Assembly: GCF_009729415.1 (NCBI RefSeq) | Contig: NZ_MPKW01000009.1 | Span: 1-64,000 of the forward strand | Source: Mycolicibacterium sp. CBMA 234 | GTDB lineage: Bacteria > Actinomycetota > Actinomycetes > Mycobacteriales > Mycobacteriaceae | DNA: 64,000 nucleotides | Direction: 5' to 3' | Shown: one piece after another, positions 52,044 through 60,819 of the stretch | Numbering within the stretch: position 1 is the first letter of the stretch | Layout of the letters: every line of letters begins with the position of its first letter | Made by a program: the position numbers and the translations under genes | The notes under the pieces: generated by a model | The model's database searches: none | Seen by the model: only the letters and a program-made list of their open reading frames with translations | What the model was told of the DNA's origin: nothing

Positions 52044-53189
52044 ATGAACCTCATCGAATTCATCATCGACCTGTTCCGCTTCCCCAACGTCGCGAGCTCG
52101 TTCGTCGCGGACCCCCAGGGCACCATGCAGAACGCCGGTCTGGCCAACGTCACTGCCGCGCAGCTCGCGTCGGTGGCCGCCAGCGCGGTTCCTGCCGGCG
52201 TGGTCCTCGGCGGTGGCGACCCGGTCGTCGGCCTGCAGAACGCGGTCTCGGACTACTACAGCGCGTCCTCGCCGTTCTCCCCGCAGACCGGCTTCGTCTC
52301 GCAGCCGACCTTCGCTCCCAACACCAACACCGACTTCGCCAGCGGCAACAACGTGCCGATCGCGAGCGGCAACAACGTCCCGGTGCTGAGCCCCGACCAG
52401 CACGCCGGCGCCAACGCTCAGCAGGGTGCGTTCAACCTGGGCTTCGGTGACATCACCCTCGGTGGCAGCCACGTCCAGCAGGGCGACGGCGGCGTGAACA
52501 TCGCCGGCAACAACAGCGGTGACATCGCCAGCGGCAAGGGTGCCGTGATGGGTGACGGCAACACCGTCAACAACGGCGACATCCACGCCGGCAGCCACTC
52601 CCCGGTCACCATCGGTACCGGAAACTCGGCGACCGACAACTCGCAGACCGCGGGCGGCCACATCATCTCGGGCAACAGCGGCCCGGTGATCAGCGACGTC
52701 AACACCGGTGGCGGCAACGGCGGCAGCGCCAGCGCCGGTGGCGGCCTGATCGGCGGCGGCCACGCCAACGCCGGTAGCGGTGGCAGCGGCGGAAACATCG
52801 TCATCAACGACGGCAACACCACGTCCACGTCCAACCACGTCGGTGGCAACCAGACCACCGTCGGCCACGACCTGGGCAGCGGCAACAGCAGCGTCATTGA
52901 CAGCTCGTCGCACTCGTCGTCGGTGAACACCAGCCTGAACAGCGGCAACACCGCCAACACCAGCATTGGTAGCGGGAACACCACCCACACCAACCTGAAC
53001 AGTGGGAACACCGCCAACACCAGCATCGGTAGCGGCAACACCACCCACACCGACCTGAGCAGCGACAACTCGGTGCACAGCACGGTCAGCGACCAGTCGG
53101 TGCACGAGGCCAGCATGAACACCTACGCACCGACCGAAACCCACACCACCGACGTCAGCCACACCACGATCGATCCGCACATGCACTGA
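52044..53189 (+). CDS. iniB: IniB, Asn/Gly/Ser-rich envelope-stress protein
   Basis: 381 residues from ATG 52044. The conserved N-terminal domain (MNLIEFIIDLFRFPNVASSF, then GTMQNAGLANVTAAQLASV) is followed by a long Asn/Gly/Ser/Thr-rich repetitive tail (GSGNTTHTNL, NSGNTANTSI) ending in a His-rich segment. M. tuberculosis IniB is induced by cell-wall drugs such as isoniazid and ethambutol. The tail resembles secreted repeat proteins, though no signal peptide is present. It contains two copies of a 60-bp DNA repeat. It leads the iniBAC block but a terminator separates it from iniA. Confidence 0.85.
   Translation: MNLIEFIIDLFRFPNVASSFVADPQGTMQNAGLANVTAAQLASVAASAVPAGVVLGGGDPVVGLQNAVSDYYSASSPFSPQTGFVSQPTFAPNTNTDFASGNNVPIASGNNVPVLSPDQHAGANAQQGAFNLGFGDITLGGSHVQQGDGGVNIAGNNSGDIASGKGAVMGDGNTVNNGDIHAGSHSPVTIGTGNSATDNSQTAGGHIISGNSGPVISDVNTGGGNGGSASAGGGLIGGGHANAGSGGSGGNIVINDGNTTSTSNHVGGNQTTVGHDLGSGNSSVIDSSSHSSSVNTSLNSGNTANTSIGSGNTTHTNLNSGNTANTSIGSGNTTHTDLSSDNSVHSTVSDQSVHEASMNTYAPTETHTTDVSHTTIDPHMH
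52938..53057 (+). repeat. Two tandem 60-bp units within iniB
   Basis: Units at 52938-52997 and 52998-53057 encode the same 20-residue pattern (NSGNTANTSIGSGNTTHTNL, with the last Asn as Asp in the second copy), differing at a few bases. Likely prone to copy-number change. Confidence 0.85.
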
Positions 53190-53207
53190 TCGCTCGCGAC
53201 AAACCGG

Positions 53208-53236
53208 CCGGCGGGGCCTCCTACAGGCCCCGCCGG
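53208..53236 (+). terminator. Terminator between iniB and iniA
   Basis: CCGGCGGGGCCT and AGGCCCCGCCGG form a perfect 12-bp stem with loop CCTAC, then TCGTTT. It lies 18 bases past the iniB stop and 50 before iniA, so it should attenuate iniA-iniC relative to iniB. Confidence 0.85.
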
Positions 53237-53286
53237 TCGTTTGCGCATACCGTTAGGTGGCCAGAAATGCAGTCGAGGAGAATCCA

Positions 53287-55146
53287 GTGACGCAACCCAA
53301 CGACCAACCGCAGGCGAATCCGCGCCCGGTCGCGGTGATCGTCGAGTTGATCGACCACACCAGCCGCATCGCGGGCCTGGGCGGCCGTGACGACCTGGCG
53401 CAGCGGCTGCTGGCGGCAAAGACCCGGATCAGTGATCCCCAAATTCGCGTGGTCATCGCGGGACAGCTCAAGCAGGGCAAGAGTCAGTTGCTGAACTCGT
53501 TGCTGAACATGCCCGTCGCCCGCGTCGGCGACGACGAGAGCACCGTGCTCACCACCGTCGTCCACTACGGCGATGCCGCGGCCGCGCAATTGGTCTTGGC
53601 TCCCTTGGAGAGCGATGGGCCGGACGCCGAACCCACTGTCGTGGCCATCCCACCCAACCAACTGTCGACCGATCTGCGTCAGGCCCCGCAGGCCCAGGGC
53701 CGTCAGGTGCTGCGCGTCGAGGTTGCCGCACCGAGTCCGATGCTCAAAGGCGGACTTGCGTTCGTCGACACACCCGGAGTCGGTGGGCTGGGTCAGCCGC
53801 ACCTGTCGGCCACACTGGGGCTGCTGCCCGACGCCGACGCCCTCCTGATGGTCAGCGACACCAGTCAGGAATTCACCGCACCCGAGCTGACATTCATCCG
53901 GCAGGCCGTCGAAATCTGCCCGGTGGCAACGATTGTCGCCACTAAGACAGACCTTTACCCGCACTGGCGTGAGATCGTCGCGGCGAACTCCGCGCACCTG
54001 CAGCGGGCTCGTGTAACGACGCCGGTGACCCCTGTTTCTTCAGCGCTGCGCACCCACGCGTTGGCGCTCAATGATAAGGAACTCAACGACGAGTCGAACT
54101 TCCCGGCGATCATCAAGTTCCTCACCGACAAGGTGCTGAGCCGCGAGAACGACCGGATCAAGGACGAGGTCGTCACCGAAATCCACGCGGCCGCAGAGCA
54201 TCTCACGTTGGCTGTGTCCACCGAGCTGGCGGCGATCAACGACCCCGACACCATCGAGCACATCAAGGCCGAGCTCGAACGCAAGAAAGACGATGCCCAG
54301 AATGCATTGCAGCAGACCGCATTGTGGCAACAGGTGCTGGGCGACGGCATCGCCGATCTGACTGCCGACGTCGACCATGATCTGCGCAACCGGTTCCGCA
54401 ATATCACGGCGCACACCGAACGCATCATCGACGGCTGCGACCCCACCCAGCACTGGGCCGAGATCGGTGCTGAGCTGGAGAATGTGGTGGCCACGGCCGT
54501 GGGCGACAACTTCGTCTGGGCGCACCAGCGCGCCGAGGCGCTGGCCGCCGAGGTGGCCCGCAACTTCGTCGAGGCCGGGTTGGATTCGGTGGAACTGGCC
54601 GAGATCAAAGCGCGCGACATGGGCGCCGGCCTGGGTGAGTTCAACCCCGTGGCGCGGCTGGAGTCGGAGCCGATCAGGGCTGGGCACAAGGTGATCACCG
54701 GTATGCGCGGTTCCTACGGCGGCATGGTGATGTTCGGCATGTTGACCTCGCTAGCGGGCCTGGGCATGTTCAACCCGCTGTCGCTGGGCGCCGGACTTGT
54801 GCTGGGCCGCAAGGCTTACAAGGAGGACATGGAGAACCGGATGCTGCGGGTGCGCGGCGAGGCCAAGATGAATGTCCGCCGGTTCGTCGACGATGTGTCG
54901 TTCGCCGTGGGCAAGGAGTCGCGCGACCGGTTGCGAAACATCCAGCGCCACTTGCGCGATCACTACCGCGGTATTGCCAATCAGATCACGCGGTCGCTCA
55001 ACGAATCCCTGCAGGCGACCATGGCGGCAGCACAGATCGAAGCGGGCGAGCGGGACAACCGGGTGCGAGAACTGGAGCGGCAGTTGAACATTCTGCGCCA
55101 GGTGGTCGACAACGCGGTGAAATTGACTCCGGCACTCGCCCAGTGA
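53287..55146 (+). CDS. iniA: Dynamin-like GTPase IniA
   Basis: 619 residues from GTG 53287, with GAGGAG before it; the longer frame from 53257 was not used. GTPase motifs are the P-loop GQLKQGKS (59-66), G3 DTPGVGG near 161 and G4 TKTD near 219. A hydrophobic hairpin (MVMFGMLTSLAGLGMFNPLS) near residue 480 fits the membrane-binding tip of bacterial dynamins. M. tuberculosis IniA has membrane-fission activity and is induced by cell-wall inhibitors. The stop overlaps the iniC start (GTGA). Confidence 0.9.
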   Translation: MTQPNDQPQANPRPVAVIVELIDHTSRIAGLGGRDDLAQRLLAAKTRISDPQIRVVIAGQLKQGKSQLLNSLLNMPVARVGDDESTVLTTVVHYGDAAAAQLVLAPLESDGPDAEPTVVAIPPNQLSTDLRQAPQAQGRQVLRVEVAAPSPMLKGGLAFVDTPGVGGLGQPHLSATLGLLPDADALLMVSDTSQEFTAPELTFIRQAVEICPVATIVATKTDLYPHWREIVAANSAHLQRARVTTPVTPVSSALRTHALALNDKELNDESNFPAIIKFLTDKVLSRENDRIKDEVVTEIHAAAEHLTLAVSTELAAINDPDTIEHIKAELERKKDDAQNALQQTALWQQVLGDGIADLTADVDHDLRNRFRNITAHTERIIDGCDPTQHWAEIGAELENVVATAVGDNFVWAHQRAEALAAEVARNFVEAGLDSVELAEIKARDMGAGLGEFNPVARLESEPIRAGHKVITGMRGSYGGMVMFGMLTSLAGLGMFNPLSLGAGLVLGRKAYKEDMENRMLRVRGEAKMNVRRFVDDVSFAVGKESRDRLRNIQRHLRDHYRGIANQITRSLNESLQATMAAAQIEAGERDNRVRELERQLNILRQVVDNAVKLTPALAQ

Positions 55147-56657
55147 GCACGAGCGCACGGGTCCGCGCCATCCTCGGCGGGGTCATCTCGGCCTACCGGT
55201 CGGACCCGGCCTATCAGCAGCGACCGCAGGTCCTGGCCGAACTGGATTGGATTGCCCGAAGGCTCGATCAGCCGATCCGCATCGCGTTGGCGGGCACGCT
55301 CAAGGCCGGCAAGTCGACGTTGGTGAATGCGCTTGTGGGCGAGGAGATTGCGCCCACCGACGCCACCGAGGCCACGCGCCTGGTCACCTGGTTCCGGCAC
55401 GGTATGACGCCGCGGGTGACGGCCAACCATCGGGACGGCCGGCGCACCGACGTGCCGATCACCCGCAATGGTGGTCTGACATTCGACCTGGCGCGGTATT
55501 CCGGCGCGCAGGGCGCGGCCAACGTGGGCGACATCGTCGACCTCGACGTGCAGTGGCCCGCAGTCGAATTGGAACACACGACCATCATCGACACGCCGGG
55601 CACATCGTCTCTGTCCCCCGACGTCTCCGATCGGACGTTGCAACTGCTGGTGCCGCGTGATGGGGTCCCCCGGGTGGACGCGGTCGTGTTCTTGCTGCGC
55701 ACCCTCAATGCGCCAGATATCGCGCTACTCAAGCAGATCGGGGAACTCGTCGGCAGCGGCTCGGGCGCCCTGGGTGTCATCGGCGTCGCCTCGCGCGCCG
55801 ACGAGATCGGGGCCGGCCGGATCGACGCGATGATGTCGGCCCGCGAGGTCGCGACCCGGTTCACCACCGAACTGGACCGCACGGGCGTCTGCCAAGCCGT
55901 GGTGCCGGTGTCAGGGCTGTTGGCGTTGACGGCACGCACCCTGCAGCAGAGCGAATTCACCGCATTGCAGAAGCTGGCCACCCTGGATGGCGATGGCGCC
56001 ACCGCCTTGACCAAGGCCATGTTGTCGGCGGATCGCTTTGCCCGACAGGATGATTCGCTCCCCGTCGACGCCATCACCCGGGCCGCGCTGCTGGAGCGGT
56101 TCGGCATGTTCGGCATCCGGATTGCCATCGCGGTGCTGCGTGCCGGCGTCACCGATTCCCTGGGATTGGCCGACGAGCTGCTGGACCGCAGCGGACTGGT
56201 GGCCCTGCGCGACGTCATCGACCAGCAGTTCGCCCAGCGTGCCGACATGCTCAAGGCGCACACCGCATTGCGCTCGCTACGCCGCTTCGTAGAGGCCAAC
56301 CCGATCTACGCGACACCGTTCATTCTCGCTGACATCGATCCGCTACTGGCCGACACACATGCCTTCGAAGAATTGCGGCTGCTGGGGCAATTGCGTTCCC
56401 GGGCAACCACATTGAACGAGGATGAGATGGCGTCGCTGCGCCGCATCATCGGCGGGTCTGGCACTGACGCGGCGAGCCGGCTGGGGCTCAGCGGCGATGC
56501 GCCGTATGACGGCCCCCGCGCGGCACTCGCGGCGGTGCAGCGGTGGCGGCGCCGCGCCGATCACCCGCTCAACGATCCCTTTACCGCACGGGCCTGTCGG
56601 GCCGCTGTGCGCAGCGCCGAGGCCCTGGTTGCTGACTATGCGGTACAAGGAAGGTGA
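55143..56657 (+). CDS. iniC: Dynamin-like GTPase partner IniC
   Basis: 504 residues from GTG 55143. The P-loop GTLKAGKS is at residues 51-58 and the G3 motif DTPGTSS near 150. The G4 position reads VASRADEIG, so the usual NKxD lysine is replaced and guanine recognition may differ. It probably forms a heteromeric membrane-remodelling unit with IniA, encoded immediately upstream with overlapping stop and start. The last helices lack an obvious membrane tip. Confidence 0.88.
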   Translation: MSTSARVRAILGGVISAYRSDPAYQQRPQVLAELDWIARRLDQPIRIALAGTLKAGKSTLVNALVGEEIAPTDATEATRLVTWFRHGMTPRVTANHRDGRRTDVPITRNGGLTFDLARYSGAQGAANVGDIVDLDVQWPAVELEHTTIIDTPGTSSLSPDVSDRTLQLLVPRDGVPRVDAVVFLLRTLNAPDIALLKQIGELVGSGSGALGVIGVASRADEIGAGRIDAMMSAREVATRFTTELDRTGVCQAVVPVSGLLALTARTLQQSEFTALQKLATLDGDGATALTKAMLSADRFARQDDSLPVDAITRAALLERFGMFGIRIAIAVLRAGVTDSLGLADELLDRSGLVALRDVIDQQFAQRADMLKAHTALRSLRRFVEANPIYATPFILADIDPLLADTHAFEELRLLGQLRSRATTLNEDEMASLRRIIGGSGTDAASRLGLSGDAPYDGPRAALAAVQRWRRRADHPLNDPFTARACRAAVRSAEALVADYAVQGR

Positions 56658-56708
56658 GATATTCGTGATCGTTCGTCATTTCGCGCTCCGCGCAGCTACC
56701 GTTTGCGG

Positions 56709-57401
56709 GTGGCTCAATCGTTTGATCCGTTCGGACTGGTAGGACGCGCGGTCGACGCCGCCCGTCTCGGCCTGGACGTATACAGCTGGACCGAGCAGCA
56801 GATCGTCGGCGCCCTGCGTAAGGGCCTGGGCGAACTGGAACCGGAAGAGACCGACGTCGACGTCACTGGGTCGGCCGCGAAGGGCTCGACCTCGAAACCG
56901 GCCTCGGCCGACGAGTCGCTCAACTCCAAGATGAGTCAGCTGCTGAATCGGGCGCTCGACCAGAACACCACGGGCAGCCAGACCGAGCTGTACCACCATC
57001 TGCTGGATCAACTGGTAGCCGACGAGGCGCGGATCGTCGGCGCCCTGTCCGACGGGTCCGTTTCGCCGATGGTCAACGTGTTCGACCGCACCCGCAAGGC
57101 GGTGCTGGAAAACGCAGCGCTGATCGGGCGGACCGCCAATGTCGCGCTGCCGCAGATGACGCCCCAGTACGTCGGGCATCTGCTGGCGCTGCGCCTGGTG
57201 CAGGTCGGCCCCGAGGATCCGGCGCTGAAGACTGAGTATGAAGTGTTGATGGCCGAGACCCTCGTGCTGAACGCGATCAAGGCCGCCACGAGGGGCCCGC
57301 TGCCGGCCAAGGTGGAGAAGCTGACGCTGACGCTGTCTCCGCTGGGCCGTTCGCTGTGGGCCGCTGCCACCGCGGACGATGACCAGGACGGGTGGCGCTG
57401 A
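56709..57401 (+). CDS. DUF4393 (Abi-alpha-like) protein
   Basis: 230 residues from GTG 56709; a TTG at 56703 is possible. The core MSQLLNRALDQNT, LLDQLVADEARIVGALS, YVGHLLALRLVQVGP and the closing LTLSPLGRSLWAAA follow the DUF4393 pattern, renamed Abi-alpha because a member was linked to abortive phage infection. There is no signal or membrane span. It starts 52 bp after iniC and overlaps the next gene by one base, so it is part of the ini transcript. Confidence 0.72.
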   Translation: MAQSFDPFGLVGRAVDAARLGLDVYSWTEQQIVGALRKGLGELEPEETDVDVTGSAAKGSTSKPASADESLNSKMSQLLNRALDQNTTGSQTELYHHLLDQLVADEARIVGALSDGSVSPMVNVFDRTRKAVLENAALIGRTANVALPQMTPQYVGHLLALRLVQVGPEDPALKTEYEVLMAETLVLNAIKAATRGPLPAKVEKLTLTLSPLGRSLWAAATADDDQDGWR

Positions 57402-58642
57402 TGTCGCTGACCGAGATTCTCACTGACTTCCGCGCCCACTGGATCATCTACTTCTCGATGCCGCTGGTGGCCGCGTTCGTCGGCTGGAGCACCAAGATCG
57501 TCGCGATGGAAATGATCTACCGGCCGTTGGAGTTCAAGGGCATCGGACCCATCGGCTGGCAGGGCATCATTCCGCGGCGGGCCGGCAAGGTGGGCGCCAC
57601 GACCATTGAGCTGCTAACCGCGAACCTGCTGAAACCCGAGGAACTCATCTCCCGGATCGACGCCAAAGAGGCCGTCGAGGTGTTGCGCGAACCGCTGGCG
57701 GCGTCGATCAACGACATCGCCCGCGACGTCGCCGAAGAGATCCGTCCGGGCCTGTGGGATTCGCTGCCTGAGGCCGGGCGCCAGGCCGTCCTCAACCGCA
57801 TCCACTCCCAGGCGCCGCGGATCACCGAGAAGATGCTGAACGAGATGGAGGCGGACCTCAGCCGGTTCGTTGACCTGCAGTTCCTCTCGGTCACCACGCT
57901 GGTGCGCAACAAGGAGAAGCTGAACAAGCTGATGCGCGGCTTGTCCGACGACGCCATGGCGTTCGTCCGGCGCAGCGGGATCTACTTCGGCTTGATCATC
58001 GGTACGGCGCAGATGTTCGTCTGGGCGATCTTCAAGTTGCCGTGGATCATGCCGGCGTTCGGTTTCGGCATCGGTCTGGTCAGCGACTACATTGCCCTGA
58101 ACATGCTGTTCCGGCCGGTCAAGCCGACCAAGTACCTGGGCTTCATCAAGTTCCAGGGGCTATTGCATGCCCAGCGGGAGAAGATCACCGCGGACTACGC
58201 CCGCATCCTGGCCGAGGACCTGTTCGCGCCCGACATCCTCTTCGACGGGATTCTCAAGGGCCCGGGCGCGGACAAGCTGTTCTCGATGGTCGCCCGTGAG
58301 GTCGAGGCGGCGATCGACAACGAGGTCGGTGGCATCACCGGCACCGTGGTGAAGTTCGCGGTGGGCACGTCGAAGTACAACGCGCTCAAGGACCGGATCG
58401 TCGAGCTGGTGGTCGAGCGGCTGCCGACCACGCTGCTTGATGCGCAGGACTACGCCATGAGCAAGATCGACCTCGAGCAGACCATCATCGAGAAGATGAA
58501 TCAGCTCTCCAACGAGGAGTACGAGTCGATTCTGCGGCCGGTGTTCAAGGACGACGAACCGCTGATGATCGCCATCGGCGCCATCCTCGGTGGCTGCGTC
58601 GGTGAACTCCAGGTGCTGATGATCGAGTTCTTCACCCACTAA
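57401..58642 (+). CDS. DUF445-family membrane protein
   Basis: 413 residues from ATG 57401, overlapping the DUF4393 stop (TGATG). Two similar halves are seen: FVGWSTKIVAMEMIYRPLEF then GWQGIIPRRAGKVG; and GLVSDYIALNMLFRPVKPT then FQGLLHAQREKI. This duplicated motif is the DUF445 hallmark. Membrane spans lie at the start, at about 190-230 and at the very end (MIAIGAILGGCVGELQVLMI). The function is unknown. It ends the ini-linked operon and converges, with a 4-bp overlap, on the next gene. Confidence 0.82.
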   Translation: MSLTEILTDFRAHWIIYFSMPLVAAFVGWSTKIVAMEMIYRPLEFKGIGPIGWQGIIPRRAGKVGATTIELLTANLLKPEELISRIDAKEAVEVLREPLAASINDIARDVAEEIRPGLWDSLPEAGRQAVLNRIHSQAPRITEKMLNEMEADLSRFVDLQFLSVTTLVRNKEKLNKLMRGLSDDAMAFVRRSGIYFGLIIGTAQMFVWAIFKLPWIMPAFGFGIGLVSDYIALNMLFRPVKPTKYLGFIKFQGLLHAQREKITADYARILAEDLFAPDILFDGILKGPGADKLFSMVAREVEAAIDNEVGGITGTVVKFAVGTSKYNALKDRIVELVVERLPTTLLDAQDYAMSKIDLEQTIIEKMNQLSNEEYESILRPVFKDDEPLMIAIGAILGGCVGELQVLMIEFFTH

Positions 58643-59004
58643 CGCCGGCGGGTCGGGGTCGGCGTGTGCATGTGCCGGGACTGAGTGATCGACGTCGACG
58701 TCGTCGTAGTGCTGCTGCTTGAGGTATCGGATGTTGAGGTGTCCGTGGTGAGCGGCAGGTCGATGTCCGTGGTGGACGGCGGCGTGGTCGACGAGCTGGT
58801 CGTGGTCGACGTGACGGTGGTCGTCGCCGCCGTGTGCGGGGTCGTTGAACTATCGACGATGACCGGGACCGGCGGCGGCGTCGGCTGGTTGTAGTGCCGG
58901 GTCAGCCACGTCGCCGCGAAGTACAGCAGGGCGATGGCGATGAGCGCGGCGATGCTGGCGCCGACGACATGAGGCGTGCGCTCATGCCATGGCCGTTCGG
59001 TCAT
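58639..59004 (-). CDS. Single-span membrane protein with Thr/Ser-rich tail
   Basis: 121 residues: a short basic start, one membrane span (VVGASIAALIAIALLYFAA) and a tail almost entirely of Thr, Ser, Pro and Asp (TTTSSSTTPPSTTD). The tail is probably outside and glycosylated. It resembles the tail of the Hsp70-like protein at 49.0-51.0 kb. The product is not recognised. Confidence 0.7.
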   Translation of the reverse strand: MTERPWHERTPHVVGASIAALIAIALLYFAATWLTRHYNQPTPPPVPVIVDSSTTPHTAATTTVTSTTTSSSTTPPSTTDIDLPLTTDTSTSDTSSSSTTTTSTSITQSRHMHTPTPTRRR

Positions 59005-59010
59005 GGCCCG

Positions 59011-59940
59011 TCAGCGTAGTTGGGGAATGACCTCGCTGGCGAAGAACTCGATGTGATCCAGGTCGGACATGTCCAGCACCTGCAGGTAGATGCGCTCAAC
59101 CCCGGCGGCGATGAACGGCGCCAGCTTGTCAACGATCTCGGCGGGCGTGCCGACCGTGGGGGAATTGCCGCGCATCTCGTCAACTTCGCGACCGATGGCT
59201 GCGGCCCGACGGGCGATCTCGGCCTCGTCCCGTCCGGCGCACAGCACGAAAGCCGCCGAGTACGTGATGCTTTCGGGCGCGCGGCCCACCGCCTCGACCG
59301 CGGACCGCACCCGGCCGAACTGAGTGCTCAGGGTGTCGACATCGACGAACGGGATGTTGAACTCGGACGCGAACCGGGCGGCCAGTGCCGGGGTCCGCTT
59401 GGCGCCGCCACCGCCGATGATCACCGGCGGGCGGGCCTGCGCGGGCTTGGGCAGCGCGGGCGAATTCTTGACGGTGTAGTGCTTTCCAGCAAAGTCGAAG
59501 TGCTCACCAACCGGGGTGTCCCAGAAGCCGGTGATGATCTGCAGCTGCTCATCAAGCCGGTCGAAACGCTCGCCCAGCCCGGGGAACGGGATGGCGTACG
59601 CCTCGTGCTCCTCGGCGAACCAGCCGGCGCCGAGGCCCAATTCGACACGGCCACCGCTCATTTCGTCGACCTGCGCGACGGCGATGGCGAGCGGTCCTGG
59701 GTGCCGGAACGTCGCCGAGGTGACCATGGTGCCCAGTCGGATGGTGCTGGTCTCGCGGGCGATGCCGCCGAGCGTCACCCACGAGTCTGTCGGCCCGGGC
59801 AGCCCGTCACCGCTCATGGCGAGGTAGTGGTCGGACCGGAAAAACGCTGAGTAACCAAGCCTTTCGGCGGCCTGCGCGACGGCAAGCTGGTCGGCGTAGG
59901 TGGCACCCTGCTGCGGTTCGACGAATACCCGGAAGTCCAT
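59011..59940 (-). CDS. LLM-class F420-dependent oxidoreductase
   Basis: 309 residues. The N-terminal MDFRVFVEPQQGATYADQLA, the block GLGAGWFAEEHEAYAIPFP and PPVIIGGGGAKRTPALAARF are standard for TIGR03560-type LLM oxidoreductases that bind F420. The substrate is unknown. It begins 7 bp after the Thr-rich protein on the same strand, so they may be co-transcribed. Confidence 0.87.
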   Translation of the reverse strand: MDFRVFVEPQQGATYADQLAVAQAAERLGYSAFFRSDHYLAMSGDGLPGPTDSWVTLGGIARETSTIRLGTMVTSATFRHPGPLAIAVAQVDEMSGGRVELGLGAGWFAEEHEAYAIPFPGLGERFDRLDEQLQIITGFWDTPVGEHFDFAGKHYTVKNSPALPKPAQARPPVIIGGGGAKRTPALAARFASEFNIPFVDVDTLSTQFGRVRSAVEAVGRAPESITYSAAFVLCAGRDEAEIARRAAAIGREVDEMRGNSPTVGTPAEIVDKLAPFIAAGVERIYLQVLDMSDLDHIEFFASEVIPQLR

Positions 59941-59955
59941 GCCTGCCAGCCTAGG

Positions 59956-60489
59956 CTAGAACGCCTTCACGCTCTGGGTGGCGACGAACATCCCATGGCC
60001 GGTGGCGACGTTGGTGAATCGAGTGCCTTCGGCTCCGGCGAGAATGATCCAGCCGACCGCCGAATACGTCTGGTAGTCGATGGTGACCGTCGGAATGGCG
60101 CCGAGATTGCCTACCACCCAAGACAATTCACCGGCAGACGTGACCCGCACGCCGTTGGCGGTCTCGCCGTTGACCTTCGGCGCATTGGTGAAGGCCGACT
60201 CGCAGTCGACCTCAGTCGCACTGAGCTGGCACCGCGTCACGCCGGATTTGGTCGCGACGAAGACGTACCCGTTCTGCGGCGCGAGCACCTGCGCGCCCGG
60301 TGGCGCGGCGCTGGGCACGGGTACCGGGACGACCGGAACCGGCTTGATGGCCTTGTTGGTCGGCGTCGGCGTGCTGGTGGCACTCGTGGTCGTAAGACCG
60401 GACTTTGGGCTTCCGGTGATGGTGCTGTCGCAGCCGGCGAGCAGTGCGACAGAAGCGGCGGCGAGGGCGATCAGCCGATGGTGGTTCAT
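59956..60489 (-). CDS. lpqJ: Exported lipoprotein LpqJ
   Basis: 177 residues with signal peptide and lipobox LLAGC (Cys 20). The mature part has a Thr/Pro linker, then a beta-rich domain (NGYVFVATKSGVTRCQLSATE, cut to the key part) with two cysteines. In M. tuberculosis the gene after iniC is lpqJ (Rv0344c, 186 residues), and the lipoprotein character and position fit. The function is unknown. Confidence 0.72.
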   Translation of the reverse strand: MNHHRLIALAAASVALLAGCDSTITGSPKSGLTTTSATSTPTPTNKAIKPVPVVPVPVPSAAPPGAQVLAPQNGYVFVATKSGVTRCQLSATEVDCESAFTNAPKVNGETANGVRVTSAGELSWVVGNLGAIPTVTIDYQTYSAVGWIILAGAEGTRFTNVATGHGMFVATQSVKAF

Positions 60490-60500
60490 CGGCTAACAGG

Positions 60501-60800
60501 CTACTGCGGAGGCAGCACCGGCGGACGGCAGATGTTGTTGATCGGGTCCCACCACGCGCCGTCGCGACAGTCGAGCGGGGTCGTCGAGACCGGCGGACGA
60601 CAGCTGTTGATGTTCGGATCCCACCAGCCGCCAGGACAATTCTGTACCAGCGGGGCCTGACACCGGTTCTGCACCGGGTCCCACCAGGTGCCGTTGTCGC
60701 AGTCCGCGTGGCTGACCGCCGGGACGATGGCAGCGGTCATCGCCATGGGGGCCAGGGCCGCGGCGGCGACAACGGCAGCGCGTCGCAGTGACTTGTGCAT
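60501..60800 (-). CDS. Small secreted protein with three WWDP repeats
   Basis: 99 residues with a signal peptide (ALAPMAMTAAIVPAVSHA). The mature part is three repeats of about 22 residues: CDNGTWWDPVQNRCQAP, CPGGWWDPNINSCRPP and CRDGAWWDPINNICRPP. Each has two cysteines, so disulfides are likely. It follows LpqJ on the same strand. No family name is known to me. Confidence 0.8.
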   Translation of the reverse strand: MHKSLRRAAVVAAAALAPMAMTAAIVPAVSHADCDNGTWWDPVQNRCQAPLVQNCPGGWWDPNINSCRPPVSTTPLDCRDGAWWDPINNICRPPVLPPQ

Positions 60801-60819
60801 GCCTTCACCCTAAAGGGGC

